Shown here: positions 1-11,593 of the stretch, in pieces
How the letters are laid out: each line of letters opens with the position of its first letter
Position numbering within the stretch: position 1 is the stretch's first letter
From: Metridium senile
Taxonomy: Eukaryota > Cnidaria > Anthozoa > Actiniaria > Metridiidae
DNA length: 64,000 nt
Assembly: GCA_949775045.1 (NCBI GenBank)
Contig: OX459103.1
Coordinates: 2,748,501-2,812,500, forward strand
Direction: 5' to 3'
Notes under the pieces: model-generated
What the model was told of the DNA's origin: nothing
The model's database searches: none
Seen by the model: the letters and a program-made list of their open reading frames with translations, nothing else
Translations under genes and position numbers: made by a program

Positions 1-368
1 TAACATAAATAATAAGAAAACGAACAATGTAGTGATAACATTAATAAAATAGAAATAACCAATTAATATAAATTAATTATTATTAATAATAATAAATGAT
101 ATAGCATTGCAAACCATGTACTGATACGAACAGCAATTGCTTAATAATACTTATTTGTGATAAACAAAATTCAGAACTAGTGGATCGAAAAACATATCAG
201 GATATTTCACCTGAAGAGTACTTGAAGTAACTTCATGGTACCCACTGTTCAGGTTTTAGAAGTTCAAATTTTGGTTTTTAATTAAAAAAAAACTTATATA
301 GAATAATAATATATATATATATATTTTATAAATCTTTTTTTAAGTATTTATATCAATTAATTCCACAG
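1..368 (+). other. Intron of gene 1 (5' part outside window)
   Basis: AT-rich sequence ending in a pyrimidine-poor but valid acceptor, AG at 367-368, directly before the PAN-like exon of gene 1. It holds a short AT microsatellite near 310-325. No exon is visible here, so the signal-peptide exon of gene 1 must lie before the window. Confidence 0.7.
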
Positions 369-3300
369 ATGCCGATTGCCGCTCTCTGACGTTTTTACCT
401 GATGGACAAATAGCCGATCAAATCCTTACCAACCACACCATTGCTAACCTCACAGTCAACGAAGAGAAGATGTGTCGTGTGAATTGTTACCTGAACCATG
501 ACTGTGTATCGTTTAACATTGGGTCAACTTCATCTGAGTCGCTCCTGTGTCAACTGAACGATGCTGTTCGCCAACAGTATCCCCTGGACATGATAGGAAA
601 GTTTGGATACTTTTATCAAGAATTTAATGTAAGTAATGATTGAGCAACAATTTTGGACCAAAATATTTTGAAAGTGACGTCAACTACACGGAGCGATATT
701 CCTGGGGAGCCCTTAAAGTGCTAGTCTTACGAGTATGACACAATTTCTAAAAATTATACCTTTTAAAACTTCAGATGATGGTTATATCACTGTTCAAATT
801 TTATTTTCATACGAGTCCGGGAAGTTGCTGTATTTAGCGCCTGAAGTTCGGCACTTTGCGTCCGCCATTAATCGATCGCGTTCTTCTGAGCCGGCCTGTC
901 ATTAAAGGAAGTGACGTCATATGCTCAACGCTCGAATGTTCATTGCTACTAAACCTCTGTTATTTATATTGTCCGATGGTCATAATTCATCAAATTTTTC
1001 ATTGATTCTTGAATATTTTTACGTCCAAACTCTAAAACATGTCTCCTACAATATGTGTTGTTCAAGTTTGGTCGAATTTGTCTTACAATAACGCCGAAAT
1101 TTCAATTCATTTCAGTCAATAGACTAAATATGAACAAATCGGATTTGCCCGCACAAAAATAGAAAACTTTCGCAAAGGCATTATCTTCTTGATTCATTTC
1201 AAAAGAGACCAACTTACAAGGAATGTTTACATCGAGGGATGCAAAAGGCAATTCGTAAAACGAGAGTGTCTAAAGAATGGAACTAAAGAAACTCATCAGT
1301 AAAGAGCGCTAAACTATGCATCATTGTCATAAAAGCTTGCCCTACGTAAAGCAAAAGTGACAAGCATTTGTTGTATCTCGTATTTAGATTTATTGTTGTT
1401 TTTTATCTTCATTATTTCATCAAAAACGCTACACTCCTTTTGATATAAAGAGCTCAGTTTTTTTACTTCCAAAATGTTATGAAACTGGATTTGTTTTGAG
1501 TCAGTATGTCAGCCTACGTAAGGTCAAAATGGAAATCATTCCAAATCAAATAACGTATGTTTTTATACTGATCTAAGAATATGTATTATAAGTTACAGAA
1601 TTAACAAACTAAACAACCTATAAAACTAGTCGCAGAAAAAAATAAAGACGAAAACTTTGAGTTTGTTTATGAAATGAACGCTCTTGGATGCCAGTATAAA
1701 TAGTAAGCACATATTGCGAGTTGTCAGTGTGGCATTTTATCTCGACTGTTTTTAATACTGACTAGCTTCATGAACGTGCATGGAAAACTGATTTTAACGA
1801 TTAACAAATTGAAAGAGCTTGCACTTGTGATTAAAAAGCTACATAATTTTTAGAATACTCTAGATAGATTACTTACTTTTGTACACGCTGGTTTGGTTAC
1901 GGGCGAACAACGGCATGCAAACTATATATGAAGTAACTTCGGTTACAACACAAAACGAACAAATCAAGACAACAATTCTAGCACAATAAACGTCTTTTAA
2001 TGCTTATTCAATACACCAATCAGTCTATGCAGTGTCCTACATCTTTTCCCTACAATGATCGTTATACAGCGACTATACTCTTGATGTTTTACAATACAGT
2101 TGTAAACTACACAGAGAATATTTGCACTCGCAAAATAAACATAAAAGTTCATGATAAATTTTTAAATATACTGATAGACTTACTAAAGATATAACTTGTA
2201 ATTGATTATGAATTGCAATTAATGATTTTATATTGATTTCATGGGTTCCCGTAGCTGTTTTTGTTTTTAGTTTCGACTCGAGCTGTTGATCTACAATATC
2301 CTTACGTTCTTCTTCGATAGCACAATCTTCTCTTGATTTTTTTTTACCAACGGCTCTAAATCACTTTCAGACTTCTATCAAGTAGTTGATGATGTTGTTC
2401 CATACCTTATTTCGTCTTTTTTGCGTGATAATGGTATAAAACTCGCATCAAAAGAGCACGCTACTTCATCAGATAAATATTAGTAAGGAACTTCAAACTT
2501 CAACTTCAAAAGCGTATTCCTCTGCTTGTTCTTCTGTTGCTAGCGGTTCTATATCGTCATCAGACATTAGCTCAGTAGTCGATAATGTTGTTGAGAGGGT
2601 CTCTTCGTATTCTTCGCTTAGTAATGATGAAAAATTCTCATCATAGTCATACAGAACAGACGCCATTTCATACAAGTATTACAGAGAAATGTATTTCGAC
2701 ATGAAGCGTCTTGAGCATATGACGTCAAACATTAAGTGTACAACCGCTGTACAGTATCAAGATCGAGTGATGGCGGACAAAATTTTAGCGTTTTTGACAG
2801 TAATTTTTAGGTGCAAAAAAGTTTTTTTTTGGCATAATTTTTTTGTCACTATCCTTTTTAGGCATATATTTAAGGATATCATACTAAAAAAGTGCGAATT
2901 TTGCACCTTGATTTACGTAAGACTAGCACTTTAAAAAAGAAAGAAGCAATTTACACTTTATATTTCAAAAATGATGGTCGCAAGAACATTCTGAACCATT
3001 CAAAGGATGTCTTAATTTCTTCTCTTGTTATCGATTTATTCATAAAATGTTTTGGATTAAACGTGTTTTCGTTATAATAATAATATGCCTCATTTATATA
3101 GCGCTATATCTCTAGAATAGCTCATAGCGCTTTACAATCTACTAATGTGTATGTGGAGGACTTATCGGACTGCTGAAAACCAGCAGTTTACAATCATGAG
3201 TGTTGTTAGTTAATGCCTCCGAGGCCTGACTGTTGTACCGGGAGACAATCCCCTACTCTTTGCGAACATAGCACAACAGGATCTTTAACGTCCACCTTAT

Positions 3301-5120
3301 ATAGGATTAGAGTGAAAGCAGACGGGACCTCCGGCTTTACGTCCTTATCCGAGAAGACGAGGCACATAGAGAGTAAAGTGTCTTGCCCAAGGACACAACG
3401 CAATCGCCCGGGCCGGGAATCGAACCCAGACCAGTAGGCCCGGAATCCGATCCACTGACCACTAGACCATCACGCCTCTAGAGACCATAACAAGTTGTTA
3501 CAGCTGTTATATTATGCATGACAAAATTGTACTAGAAAACAATGCAGCTTGAGGCCGCTTTAATAATTACGTTGACAATTCCTTCACCGAAAGCACTATA
3601 AATATCACAAGGCCTTTCAATTAATAATAATTTATGAATGTGAAACTCGCATATCGCTTGCTTTTCTTTGAGCAACGATCTATAAATCAAATTTAAGTTA
3701 TACTACAAACTTTACGCTTACATTGTACATTTCTTCAATTTTGTTTTAGAACAATCCGTGTGCAAAGAATCCGTGCATTAACGCAACATGTCAGGCAGGT
3801 TTTGGTGAAGACAATTTCAAATGCCTCTGCCCAAAAAACCGTACAGGACAAACATGCGAACTTGGTAAGTATCAATCTAAAGTATCGATTGTGGAAATTA
3901 ATATAGACTTTGCATTAATATAAACAAAAGTAATAGCTGAGACAATGACCAACCAACCAATCAGCCAGCCAGCCAATCAAAAAAATATGGAAACGAGCAA
4001 ACAAACAAATTTGTAAAGAACAAACAAACAAACAAACAAACAAACAAAATAAAAAACGCATAAACAGACAAGGAAACTAAAAGAAGAATTAGGAACAAAG
4101 AAAAATACGAATAAACAAAAAGTGAAACAATATAACAAAATATCAACAAAGCAATCATTCAGACATGTTAGGTGCTTTTGAGAGACCAAATCATCCATCT
4201 ATTTATCCGAATTACAATGGTCACAATGGTCCCCTTTACAGTTCACTGCGCCATTTCGAAAGGTAGCCGGGCCACATTTTTTTTATTTTATTGGTATTTT
4301 TCGGTACGACAGGAGGAAATCACAAAAATTATTGACTTCCAATCTCTTGCATTAAAGCGTGACTAACGTTGACCTTGCAAGATATAGACCTTTTAACATC
4401 TCGCGGTACAAATCTCCAAGTGTCTCTATCATTGCAGGCTCAATGTTCTTCTCGTTTCACTGCAAAGACCCGGCTACCTTTTTAAAAAGACGGCTCAGGG
4501 AACTGTGAAGGGGACCATTGCTTATTACTACTATTAAATTATTAATTTAGCTTAACCATCTTATCTGATCAGTTCTGATCATAAAACAAGTCTTAAACAA
4601 TATATTGTCAATTTTCGTTTTAATATGTAGTGTATTAGTAAATCCAAATTCTTGGAAATTAATTTTTTCAGGATTAAATATATGGGTTCAAGCTAACACT
4701 GCACCAGTGTGTATTGGTACTAGTGGCGATGCATTTGGTGTCTTTAACGCTACACTAACTGGTCAACTCAAAACCATCAAGCTAATCCATCTCTCTGGCG
4801 GAGTATCCTGGGGCGGAGGAGCAGAATATCAAGGAAACTGGGGAGACACCTATTCTAAAAAGTTCGAAATTCATGTGACAGATGAGCAGAACAACAAGCT
4901 TGCACCTCCATCAACGTATCCTGGCCGCTATGATCTCCCTGGACAGAATTTCATGGACAAGCAACTGGTATTTCCAGATTTTAACCTTTTGTTGAAGGTC
5001 AAAGCTGGCCAAATGTTTAGGATTTGGTATGATCAGGATCTTAGGAATGTTTCAGAGAGTGATAATACTGGTACGGTATGTGCCAATGTTTACTTATTTT
5101 ATCTACAGTACGTCTTATAG
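369..5120 (+). CDS. Gene 1: secreted PAN-EGF protein with conserved C-terminal domain (5' partial)
   Basis: Three exons are visible: 369-628, 3750-3864 and 4672-5120. Exon 369-628 encodes a PAN/apple-like module with five cysteines (ADC, KMC, VNC, HDC, LLC) and N-glycosylation sites NHT and NLT. Exon 3750-3864 encodes an EGF-like domain with the usual six cysteines. Exon 4672-5120 encodes about 150 residues with motifs VCIG, GGVSW, NWGD, YDLPGQ and FRIWYDQDL, ending at TAG 5118-5120. Splice borders are GTAAG/AG and phases are 1-0-1, identical to gene 2. The first exon, presumably a signal peptide, is outside the window. Function is unknown: PAN and EGF modules in such proteins normally bind protein or sugar outside the cell. 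From memory, similar proteins in stony corals are often labelled 'uncharacterized skeletal organic matrix protein 5-like'; I could not check this. The first intron holds a 2.2-kb TTAA-flanked element and a SINE. Confidence 0.8.
717..2930. mobile_element. TTAA-flanked DNA element with inverted ends, in intron of gene 1
   Basis: The ends are inverted repeats starting AGTGCTAGTCTTACG and lie directly inside TTAA at 713-716 and at 2931-2934. TTAA target duplications are typical of the piggyBac superfamily, so that is the inferred class; the tip sequence itself does not look like classical piggyBac. Homology of the two ends continues inward, for example TGACGTCATATGCTCAA near 912-928 and its complement near 2713-2729. 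No complete transposase frame is present. A minus-strand frame of 60 codons near the right end is rich in Glu and Asp. Confidence 0.65.
2493..2675 (-). pseudogene. Short acidic reading frame inside the TTAA element
   Basis: This minus-strand frame encodes about 55-60 residues, strongly acidic and Ser/Thr-rich (motifs SLLSEEYEE, SDDDIE, EEQAEEY). It ends in a stop and has no recognisable domain. Its place just inside the right terminal repeat, reading inward, fits the acidic N-terminus seen in many transposases, so it may be a relic of one. That is inference; a chance frame is possible. Confidence 0.3.
3073..3480 (-). mobile_element. tRNA-derived SINE, full length, minus strand
   Basis: Read on the minus strand, it starts at 3480 with a tRNA-like head. 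The A box TGGTCTAGTGGTCAG is at 3456-3470 and the B box GGTTCGATTCC near 3419-3429. A central domain follows (TCTCGGATAAGGACGTAAAG), then a tail AGCGCTATATAAATGAGGC and a short ATT microsatellite at 3073-3085. Related copies lie at 62588-62846 (head missing) and, more diverged, 30078-30490. It sits in an intron of gene 1, opposite to its direction of transcription. Confidence 0.85.
3950..4060 (+). repeat. Simple CAAC/CAAA repeat in intron of gene 1
   Basis: Low-complexity tract of imperfect CCAA/CCAG units followed by about seven AAAC units. Confidence 0.85.
4224..4520. mobile_element. MITE, family 'CAATGGTCCCCTTYACAG'
   Basis: Inverted terminal repeats CAATGGTCCCCTTTACAG (4224-) and its near-complement ending at 4520. 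A second inverted motif, AAAGGTAGCCGGGCC, lies inside each end. A related copy is at 10799-11102 in gene 2. It sits in the intron before the last exon of gene 1. Confidence 0.8.
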
Positions 5121-6092
5121 GTCTACTACTCTGGCGCTCATCACTTTATGTCGCCTTTTATACACTTATTTCAAAAAAGGTTGATGATGTTTATGATAAA
5201 AGGCGAACAGCGATTGTACGACCGCAAGGAATTGTGGTTACGAATACAAACTATCCTAGTTTTTTTCTATAACCACTTTTAATTTAATGTTTTCAATTTG
5301 TACACGTTTGTGAAGGCCACAAGCGTGTAGTCCTGTCACATTTTGAAAATGTTACTGCCTTAAGAGTGACTGTCAGTAAAAATCGAAAATCCGCCGACAG
5401 TTGTGAAAAATTCAATTCCCTCATAATTTGTCCAAAAGACCCTTTGGGTGAACTCTCTAAAAAAAAATTGTTAGAGGTTTGGCCGATTTTTATTTTTTGG
5501 AGAAATCGAAAAAAGTTGAAATTCCCGTCCAAGACCGTCTGGCGGCCTTGAAAACTCCGCGTCCAAAATAGTTTGTTTTTGATATCGGCGCGACAAACTA
5601 TTGGAATAATCTACAAACGTAGAAAACTAGTATGTTATTCAAAAGTCTTTAGTCTATCTTTGGAGTTAATTTGAGCTACAAGGCTTTATTATTTTGCTTT
5701 GTTCTATTTAAATGAAAATATCGCATTTTAGCTATCGGAGACTGGAAATCATCGAATTTTGGTCAAGTTCTAAGCAATAGTTCTCAAAGGCCATACATTA
5801 TTTTACAAAATAACAATTTCTGCTGATAACCCAACTATTATAGTTGGTCTCTGCCTAATATCTAAGCTGGCTGACGATTTCTAAGACATAGTTTAATCGA
5901 TTGTAACGCAACATCACATTTAGCGTTATCAGGCCATAGATCTTAAAAACATAAGTTTTACACATAAAATAAACAGTTTCTATTATTCATCATAAATACA
6001 TATATTGTAGGTTGATTTTGATACTTGAAAGTCTACAGCTGTAAAATAAATCGAAAAGGTATCCGAAATGAACAGCAGTAAGTGCACTTTGT
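5121..6092. other. Intergenic, 3' of gene 1
   Basis: I see no supported gene. A stretch near 5210-5240 (CGACCGCAAGGAATTGTGG) resembles one near 31403-31422 downstream of gene 3. This may be a relic 3' exon or a shared downstream sequence. Confidence 0.5.
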
Positions 6093-6366
6093 GTATACAC
6101 CCTTTCCGAGAAACTTTGTCACCCCTGAAAGCTAGTAGCGCAGGGGATTATGGGTTGCCTTTGTATACTTTATTAGAACGCAGGGATTTCATGGCCACAT
6201 TGCTACACTTGTCAATGTGTTATTGAGAAATGTCCATTTTGACTTATCAAACAACAAGAAAGGCGTTCCGAATGCACATTTGGTTTTCTTAACTGATCCA
6301 TGATCCTTTGCGCCACTAGCTTGTGTGCTTTCACGGGTGACAAACTTTCTCGGAAAGGGTGTATAC
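6093..6366. mobile_element. MITE with GTATACACCCTTTCCGAG ends
   Basis: Inverted repeats of about 45 bp, with tips GTATACACCCTTTCCGAGAA at 6093 and complement ending at 6366. The centre is non-coding. Confidence 0.8.
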
Positions 6367-6440
6367 CGCGGTAACGCATTCACCATAAACAATAACAAGC
6401 ATTCAACTACTTTTAAAAAGCCAGTAAAATAGTCAATCTT

Positions 6441-6626
6441 TTTTGTTATATAGCTAATCATTTTGACTATATAACGAGCATTCTCATTGGTTGATAGACG
6501 CTCACGTGATACTAGTTAAATCTAACTGTATCCCGATCCCGACCGGGATACAAGTGCCCAGCGCACTGTATAAAAAATCAAATTTTCTTAATTGACATGT
6601 ATAAAATGATTAGCTATATAACAAAA
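6441..6626. mobile_element. MITE with TTTTGTTATATAGCTAATCA ends
   Basis: Inverted repeats of about 24 bp (6441-6464 and 6603-6626) around a 140-bp centre. The centre contains a small GATCCCGACCGGGATA palindrome. Confidence 0.75.
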
Positions 6627-6628
6627 CG

Positions 6629-6753
6629 CTTAATGACTGATCCCTCGGGAAACCAGTTAGTTTTGTTTCCCGAGAATCTTGAGATTCTGGAATCTTGAGA
6701 TTCTCGGGAAACAAATTAAAACTAACTGGTTTCCCGAGGGATCAGTTATTAAG
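6629..6753. mobile_element. Near-perfect hairpin MITE, 125 bp
   Basis: Almost perfect inverted repeat with arms of about 60 bp (CTTAATGACTGATCCCTCGG at the left, complement at the right) and almost no loop. It is directly next to the preceding MITE. Confidence 0.85.
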
Positions 6754-6784
6754 TGTATAGAGTAAGTTTTTTGATTTTCTAATC

Positions 6785-7045
6785 CTTATAAATATTTAGT
6801 AAAAGCTTACCTTCTTCATGCCTAGTAAAATAATTGTAATTTAACTCAGTTGTAAATCTTCTTGGGCATCACCTTAAATGTGGCACCTTCTACATGAGAA
6901 AAGGATATAACAATTTCTAATGTTTAATATTTAGTAAAATCATTTTTAAATAACTGTAATTTAACTTGTTTTCTACATTATATAGTAAAACGTTTTGGTT
7001 GTCACATTTAATGTGGCTCCCTCTACATGTAAATAGAAAATCTCT
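6785..7045. repeat. Two degenerate direct repeats of about 120 bp
   Basis: Two diverged copies share TAGTAAAA, TGTAATTTAACT, AAATGTGGC and TCTACATG in the same order (about 6797-6896 and 6934-7030). Confidence 0.5.
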
Positions 7046-7321
7046 TGAGCGTCAAATCTATAATTGTAAATTACCTTTTATTTATTCCTGTTTATTCTGT
7101 TCTTTGCTATCATTAAAAAAGTACACACAAAAATTTAAGTTTGATTAATATCTTACTCGTTAATTTACTTAAAAGAGTTGTTCAAGTTGATTTGATTAAT
7201 CATTTGCAGTTACTTTGTTTTCTGTGGGGGTGGGTGACGGGTTTTGACATATTAGGGGGAGGGGGCTATGCAAAATTTTAAAAACTAAAAGCGATGAGCT
7301 TGCATTTTTCCTTACAACGCG

Positions 7322-7602
7322 ACGCACCTTACCGTGGCCACCCAATTAAAATGTTGTACAAGTTAGCTAATCTGAAAGTGAGAATTTTACTTTAGTATAA
7401 AAGACATTTCGAGTGACAAACATATTTCTACCAACATATCAAAGCGAAGACATGAGTGAAGTGAGTTACATTAACTGGCTGAAAAACCTCCCAGGGCGTT
7501 TAAATTTGAAAAGATGTAGCAATCAATTTGAAAAAGAGGCTTTTATACGCTAGCTAACTTGCAAAAAACTTTAAATGGGTGGCCAGCCACGGTAAGGCGC
7601 AT
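7322..7602. mobile_element. MITE with CCTTACCGTGG ends
   Basis: Inverted repeats: CCTTACCGTGGCCACCCAAT at the left. At the right is the complement of a similar sequence with four extra bases, TGGCTGGCCACCCATTTAAA. Homology continues to AAGTTAGCTA on both sides. Confidence 0.75.
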
Positions 7603-8399
7603 TATATTGTAAAAGATACAACTAAATGCTAAAATTCTAATTTTTATTGAGTCAAAAAAATTGCTGGTTTTACCTCTAAGAGATACGACGACGATTCGAC
7701 TTGTCGTCGCCCAATGTCAACAGCTGAACTACAACTCACATATTCTGAGTGTCATGCACAATGGCTATCAATCTCACATTTCTATTTCCGGGTGTCTCAT
7801 TTCCCCTCTCCGTGTTGTAATTCTGAATGTCTGTTACGACCAATCACCATGACAACATATAAACAATAAAATCGCACCTGTTTGTTTAATTATGTCACAC
7901 TTCTGAACTTGCAGTCGAAACATCAATCATAAACTTTAATTTACTGTGAAAACCGTAATAATTCGTGACCTCAATTTCTTTTCATCTTTGCATTACGTAA
8001 AGCATCATGAGATTTCTGTTTAATATAGTAGTACTATGAAGAAGGTTGTGGGTCAAAAACGTGTTTATATATACAATACATTTGTACCGAATACGGCGCT
8101 TATTCGAGATTTAAAATACGTTATGTGATAACTTAAAATATAGAGTAAGACTAAAACTTGACGTTTCGCAGTCAACATGACTGCATTTTCAAAAGTTATT
8201 TATTCATTATGTGATAACACTTAAAGCATTGTCCAATTAGACTTTCGCGTATATTTTTTAATTAAGTTGTACAATCACTGACTGTAGTTGATGAATGATT
8301 CATGCCTAGCAACTGTATGAATTTTTAATAAGAAAGTAATATTTCTTCGATTTTTTTTACAACCAGAATACACAATGTTTAATTGATGCTGTAGCTTTT
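7603..8399. other. Upstream region of gene 2
   Basis: No gene or clear repeat is seen. The duplicated first-exon block of gene 2 follows. A promoter is expected near 8300-8460, but no clear core element stands out in this AT-rich DNA. Confidence 0.5.
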
Positions 8400-8400
8400 G

Positions 8401-8680
8401 TAATTGAAGGAACAAACTTCATATCAAAGAAATCAGCTTCTTAAAAGTCAAGCATAAAAGTATGATTTTCTCCACGTTGTATTTGCTCCAACTGAGGTTC
8501 TGTTTTTCGGGTAAGTAATTTCAATTCCATTTAAAATGATTTTAAAATTCATAACAGTTAAATTTAATTGAAGGAACAAAGTTATTATAAAAGAATTCAG
8601 CTTCATAAAAGGTACACAGAGAAGGATGCTACTTTTGGTGTTCTATTTGCTCCAACTAAAGTTCTATTTTTCGGGTAAGT
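8401..8680 (+). repeat. Tandem duplication of the first exon of gene 2
   Basis: Two homologous blocks, about 8401-8515 and 8566-8680. Each holds AATTGAAGGAACAAA, then ATCAGCTTC or TTCAGCTTCATAAAA, then an ATG, a signal-peptide frame of 16 codons plus one base, and GTAAGTAA. Both 5' leaders and both donors are kept. Confidence 0.8.
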
Positions 8681-11515
8681 AAAATTTTAACTCAATGTAA
8701 ATAACGTTTTTTTTTAATTCAAAAAAATCAAATTTTCTGTCACTATATTTTAAAGCGATCGATTAATCAGTTTTAAGCACGGGAAATTCGAACGTTTTAC
8801 TATTAAGGAAAACTAGATAGAGAACAAAGTCGCAGTATTTACTAGATCAGATTTCGTATGACTGTGAAAAACTCACGGCACGAACGCGGTCAAGGCACAG
8901 CAAGGCACATCAAATAGTTCTATAAAACATCACGGCACTTTTCACGGCCATACGAAATCTGCTCTAATGTTTCAAAACTTAATTATTTAAACGCACCAAA
9001 AGCCAAAAATGCGTATGCATGCTTTTAAAACAGTGCTAGGCTTAGTGAATTTCGGATTTTTAAACCCTAAGTCATTCGGCGGTTTTCTTATTGTTGTTGT
9101 TATTTAAAAACTAATGTTATATAATATCGAAGAGTGTAAAAAAAAATCCGAGGAAGGAGTAAAGGCTAATAGTATTGCTCAAAGTCCTTACTCCTTCATC
9201 GGATTTTTATTGAAATGCGTTCGGTGTATAAGTGAAATACAGATACATGAGAAAAATATCATATGCTCTTGGCGGGAATTGCATGAACCCCACGGCCGGT
9301 TGAAAATAAGTAAAACAAAATCGCCACTAATTTTTATGATCAAGAAGTAAAGACGGCGTTGACTTCGAAACATGGAATACGTGTCAACAATAGAGAGATT
9401 TTCATTTGACCGTGAAAGAAAAACGACTATTTATAAATTAGTTCGTACTTGTTGGTAAAAAAACAAAAGAAAACTATAGATTCAGATTGTAATAACAACT
9501 ATTAGTTTGTCAATTCTTCCACGGTCATATGAAAATCACTCTAACTGTAATTATATAGTTGTATGCAGTGTTTTTAAACAATGGATTCAATTCACAGCTC
9601 TTGTACAAAAGCAAAAACTTGAATTTCAAATTGAATCCATTTGCATATAACTATAATATTAGCAGTTACTTTTCTCCTTTTAATCGAAAGAGAATGGTGC
9701 AAGAACTGGGCATACAACCCTCAGTAAAGGGTCTGAATCAGGGGAGAGATGGGGAGTCCCAATATCAGTTAGCAATTTAAGCAATTTTCTCAGTTATCAG
9801 TTAAATTTTTCGGTCTTTCGGTCTTTTAAAAACAAAATAATATCTATTTTCAAATTTATTAATTAAAAACAGTTATCCTAAAAAGACACGGAATTCTCAG
9901 TTAACAGTTTACTTAATTTTTTAACCATTTCTCAGTTTTTCAGACCCTTCATACCTCAATACCCCTTCATAATTATGCAAGAGATACTGGGAGTTGTATG
10001 CTATTTTCAAGTCACAAATTTTAGTAAAATATAATCAATTCAATTTTAAATATGTTTCAGTGAGCTAATAGTTTGATAATAGAAATAGATTAATAATAAT
10101 AAACTAGATGTTTAACTATCAAGTTATTATTTTGATATCATCAGATTTTATTTCATTTATGCATAAATAATTTCAATGTTTAGAATTCATTAATAACTAG
10201 AGTTTTAGTGAACAATTTTGACTTGAAAATGACGTATAAAACCGTTATGAGGGAAGCATAAAGGAGGAAAAGGAGGTTATGTCCAATGCAGTAACAAGAT
10301 ATGCGGCCTCGGTCGAGTTACCTGCAAAGACGTTCGGGTTGATTACACGGGACGCAGCATTCCTTGTAACGATCCCAAGCTCCTTTGCGGAACTCAACTT
10401 AACCCAGACCGCATTTCGATTCTGCTTTGACTTGTTTTATCCTTATACAGATGCAGACTGCAGATCAGGACTTACTCCATCACAACAAGAGACCAATAAA
10501 GCACTATTTAATCACGTGATCATGAACATAACAGTAGATAACGACATACTCTGTAAAATTAGATGTTACTTGAACCACGATTGCGTGTCCTACAACATTG
10601 GACCGTCATCGATCGATGGAACGATGCTGTGTCAGTTGAATAACGCCGATCGTTACCAGTATCCACTGGACTACAAAGATAAAATAGGATTCACTTACGA
10701 AGGAGCTGAGGTAAGACATTCTTACTAAAACCATAGCTAAAACCATGGATAAAATGACAAACAAAAGTTAAAATGACAGACTGCATGCAGACGAGGACAA
10801 TAGTCCTCTTCACGATTACCTGAGCCATCTTAAATGGTAGCTGGGCCTTTACATCGAAGCGAGACGAACCTGCAGACGAGCACACTTGTTCCCTTTACGG
10901 TTTAATGCGCCATCTCTAAAAGGTAGCCGGGCCATTTCATCGAAGAGAGAGGAACTTTGAGCTTGCAATGATTGAGACCTTTTAAAACCTTGCCGGACTG
11001 GACAATTATTCACAATACATTACATGCTCAACGTTCGTCTCGCTTTGATGCAAAGGCCCGGCTACCTTTCAAGATGGTACAGGAAACTGTGAAGGGGACT
11101 ATTTACCATATCAACATCGATCATCATCGGGGGTGGATCGGAAGCGCAATCCATAATCATGATATCATCATTTTCATGACATAACAATACACGTATTTTT
11201 AAAATTTGCTTTTTATCTAAAAACGTTTTTGGTTTCAGTGTTATATCATAATATTGACAATGGCGATGATGTTGAATTTGGTAATCTATGATTATCTTAA
11301 AAATACAAAGATGAGTTTTATGCAAATGATTGTTTCATCGTTGCACTCTAGCAAGTAGAAGGGTTTTTTTAATGTTGAAGAAGGTTTCAATATACATATT
11401 TACAATTAATGTTTAAAGTGCTAAGCACTGTATCCTAGGGTTTTTTTATTTTGACTTATTTACAATATTAAATACATGTATTAATTTTACAAAGTTTTAC
11501 ATATAGATTACAAAT

Positions 11516-11593
<78 letters not shown>

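Noticed and set aside
2000..2194. 64-codon + strand frame inside the TTAA element
   Set aside because: No recognisable motif, short, and AT-rich; open by chance.
3206..3437. Overlapping frames on both strands
   Set aside because: They lie inside the SINE at 3073-3480.
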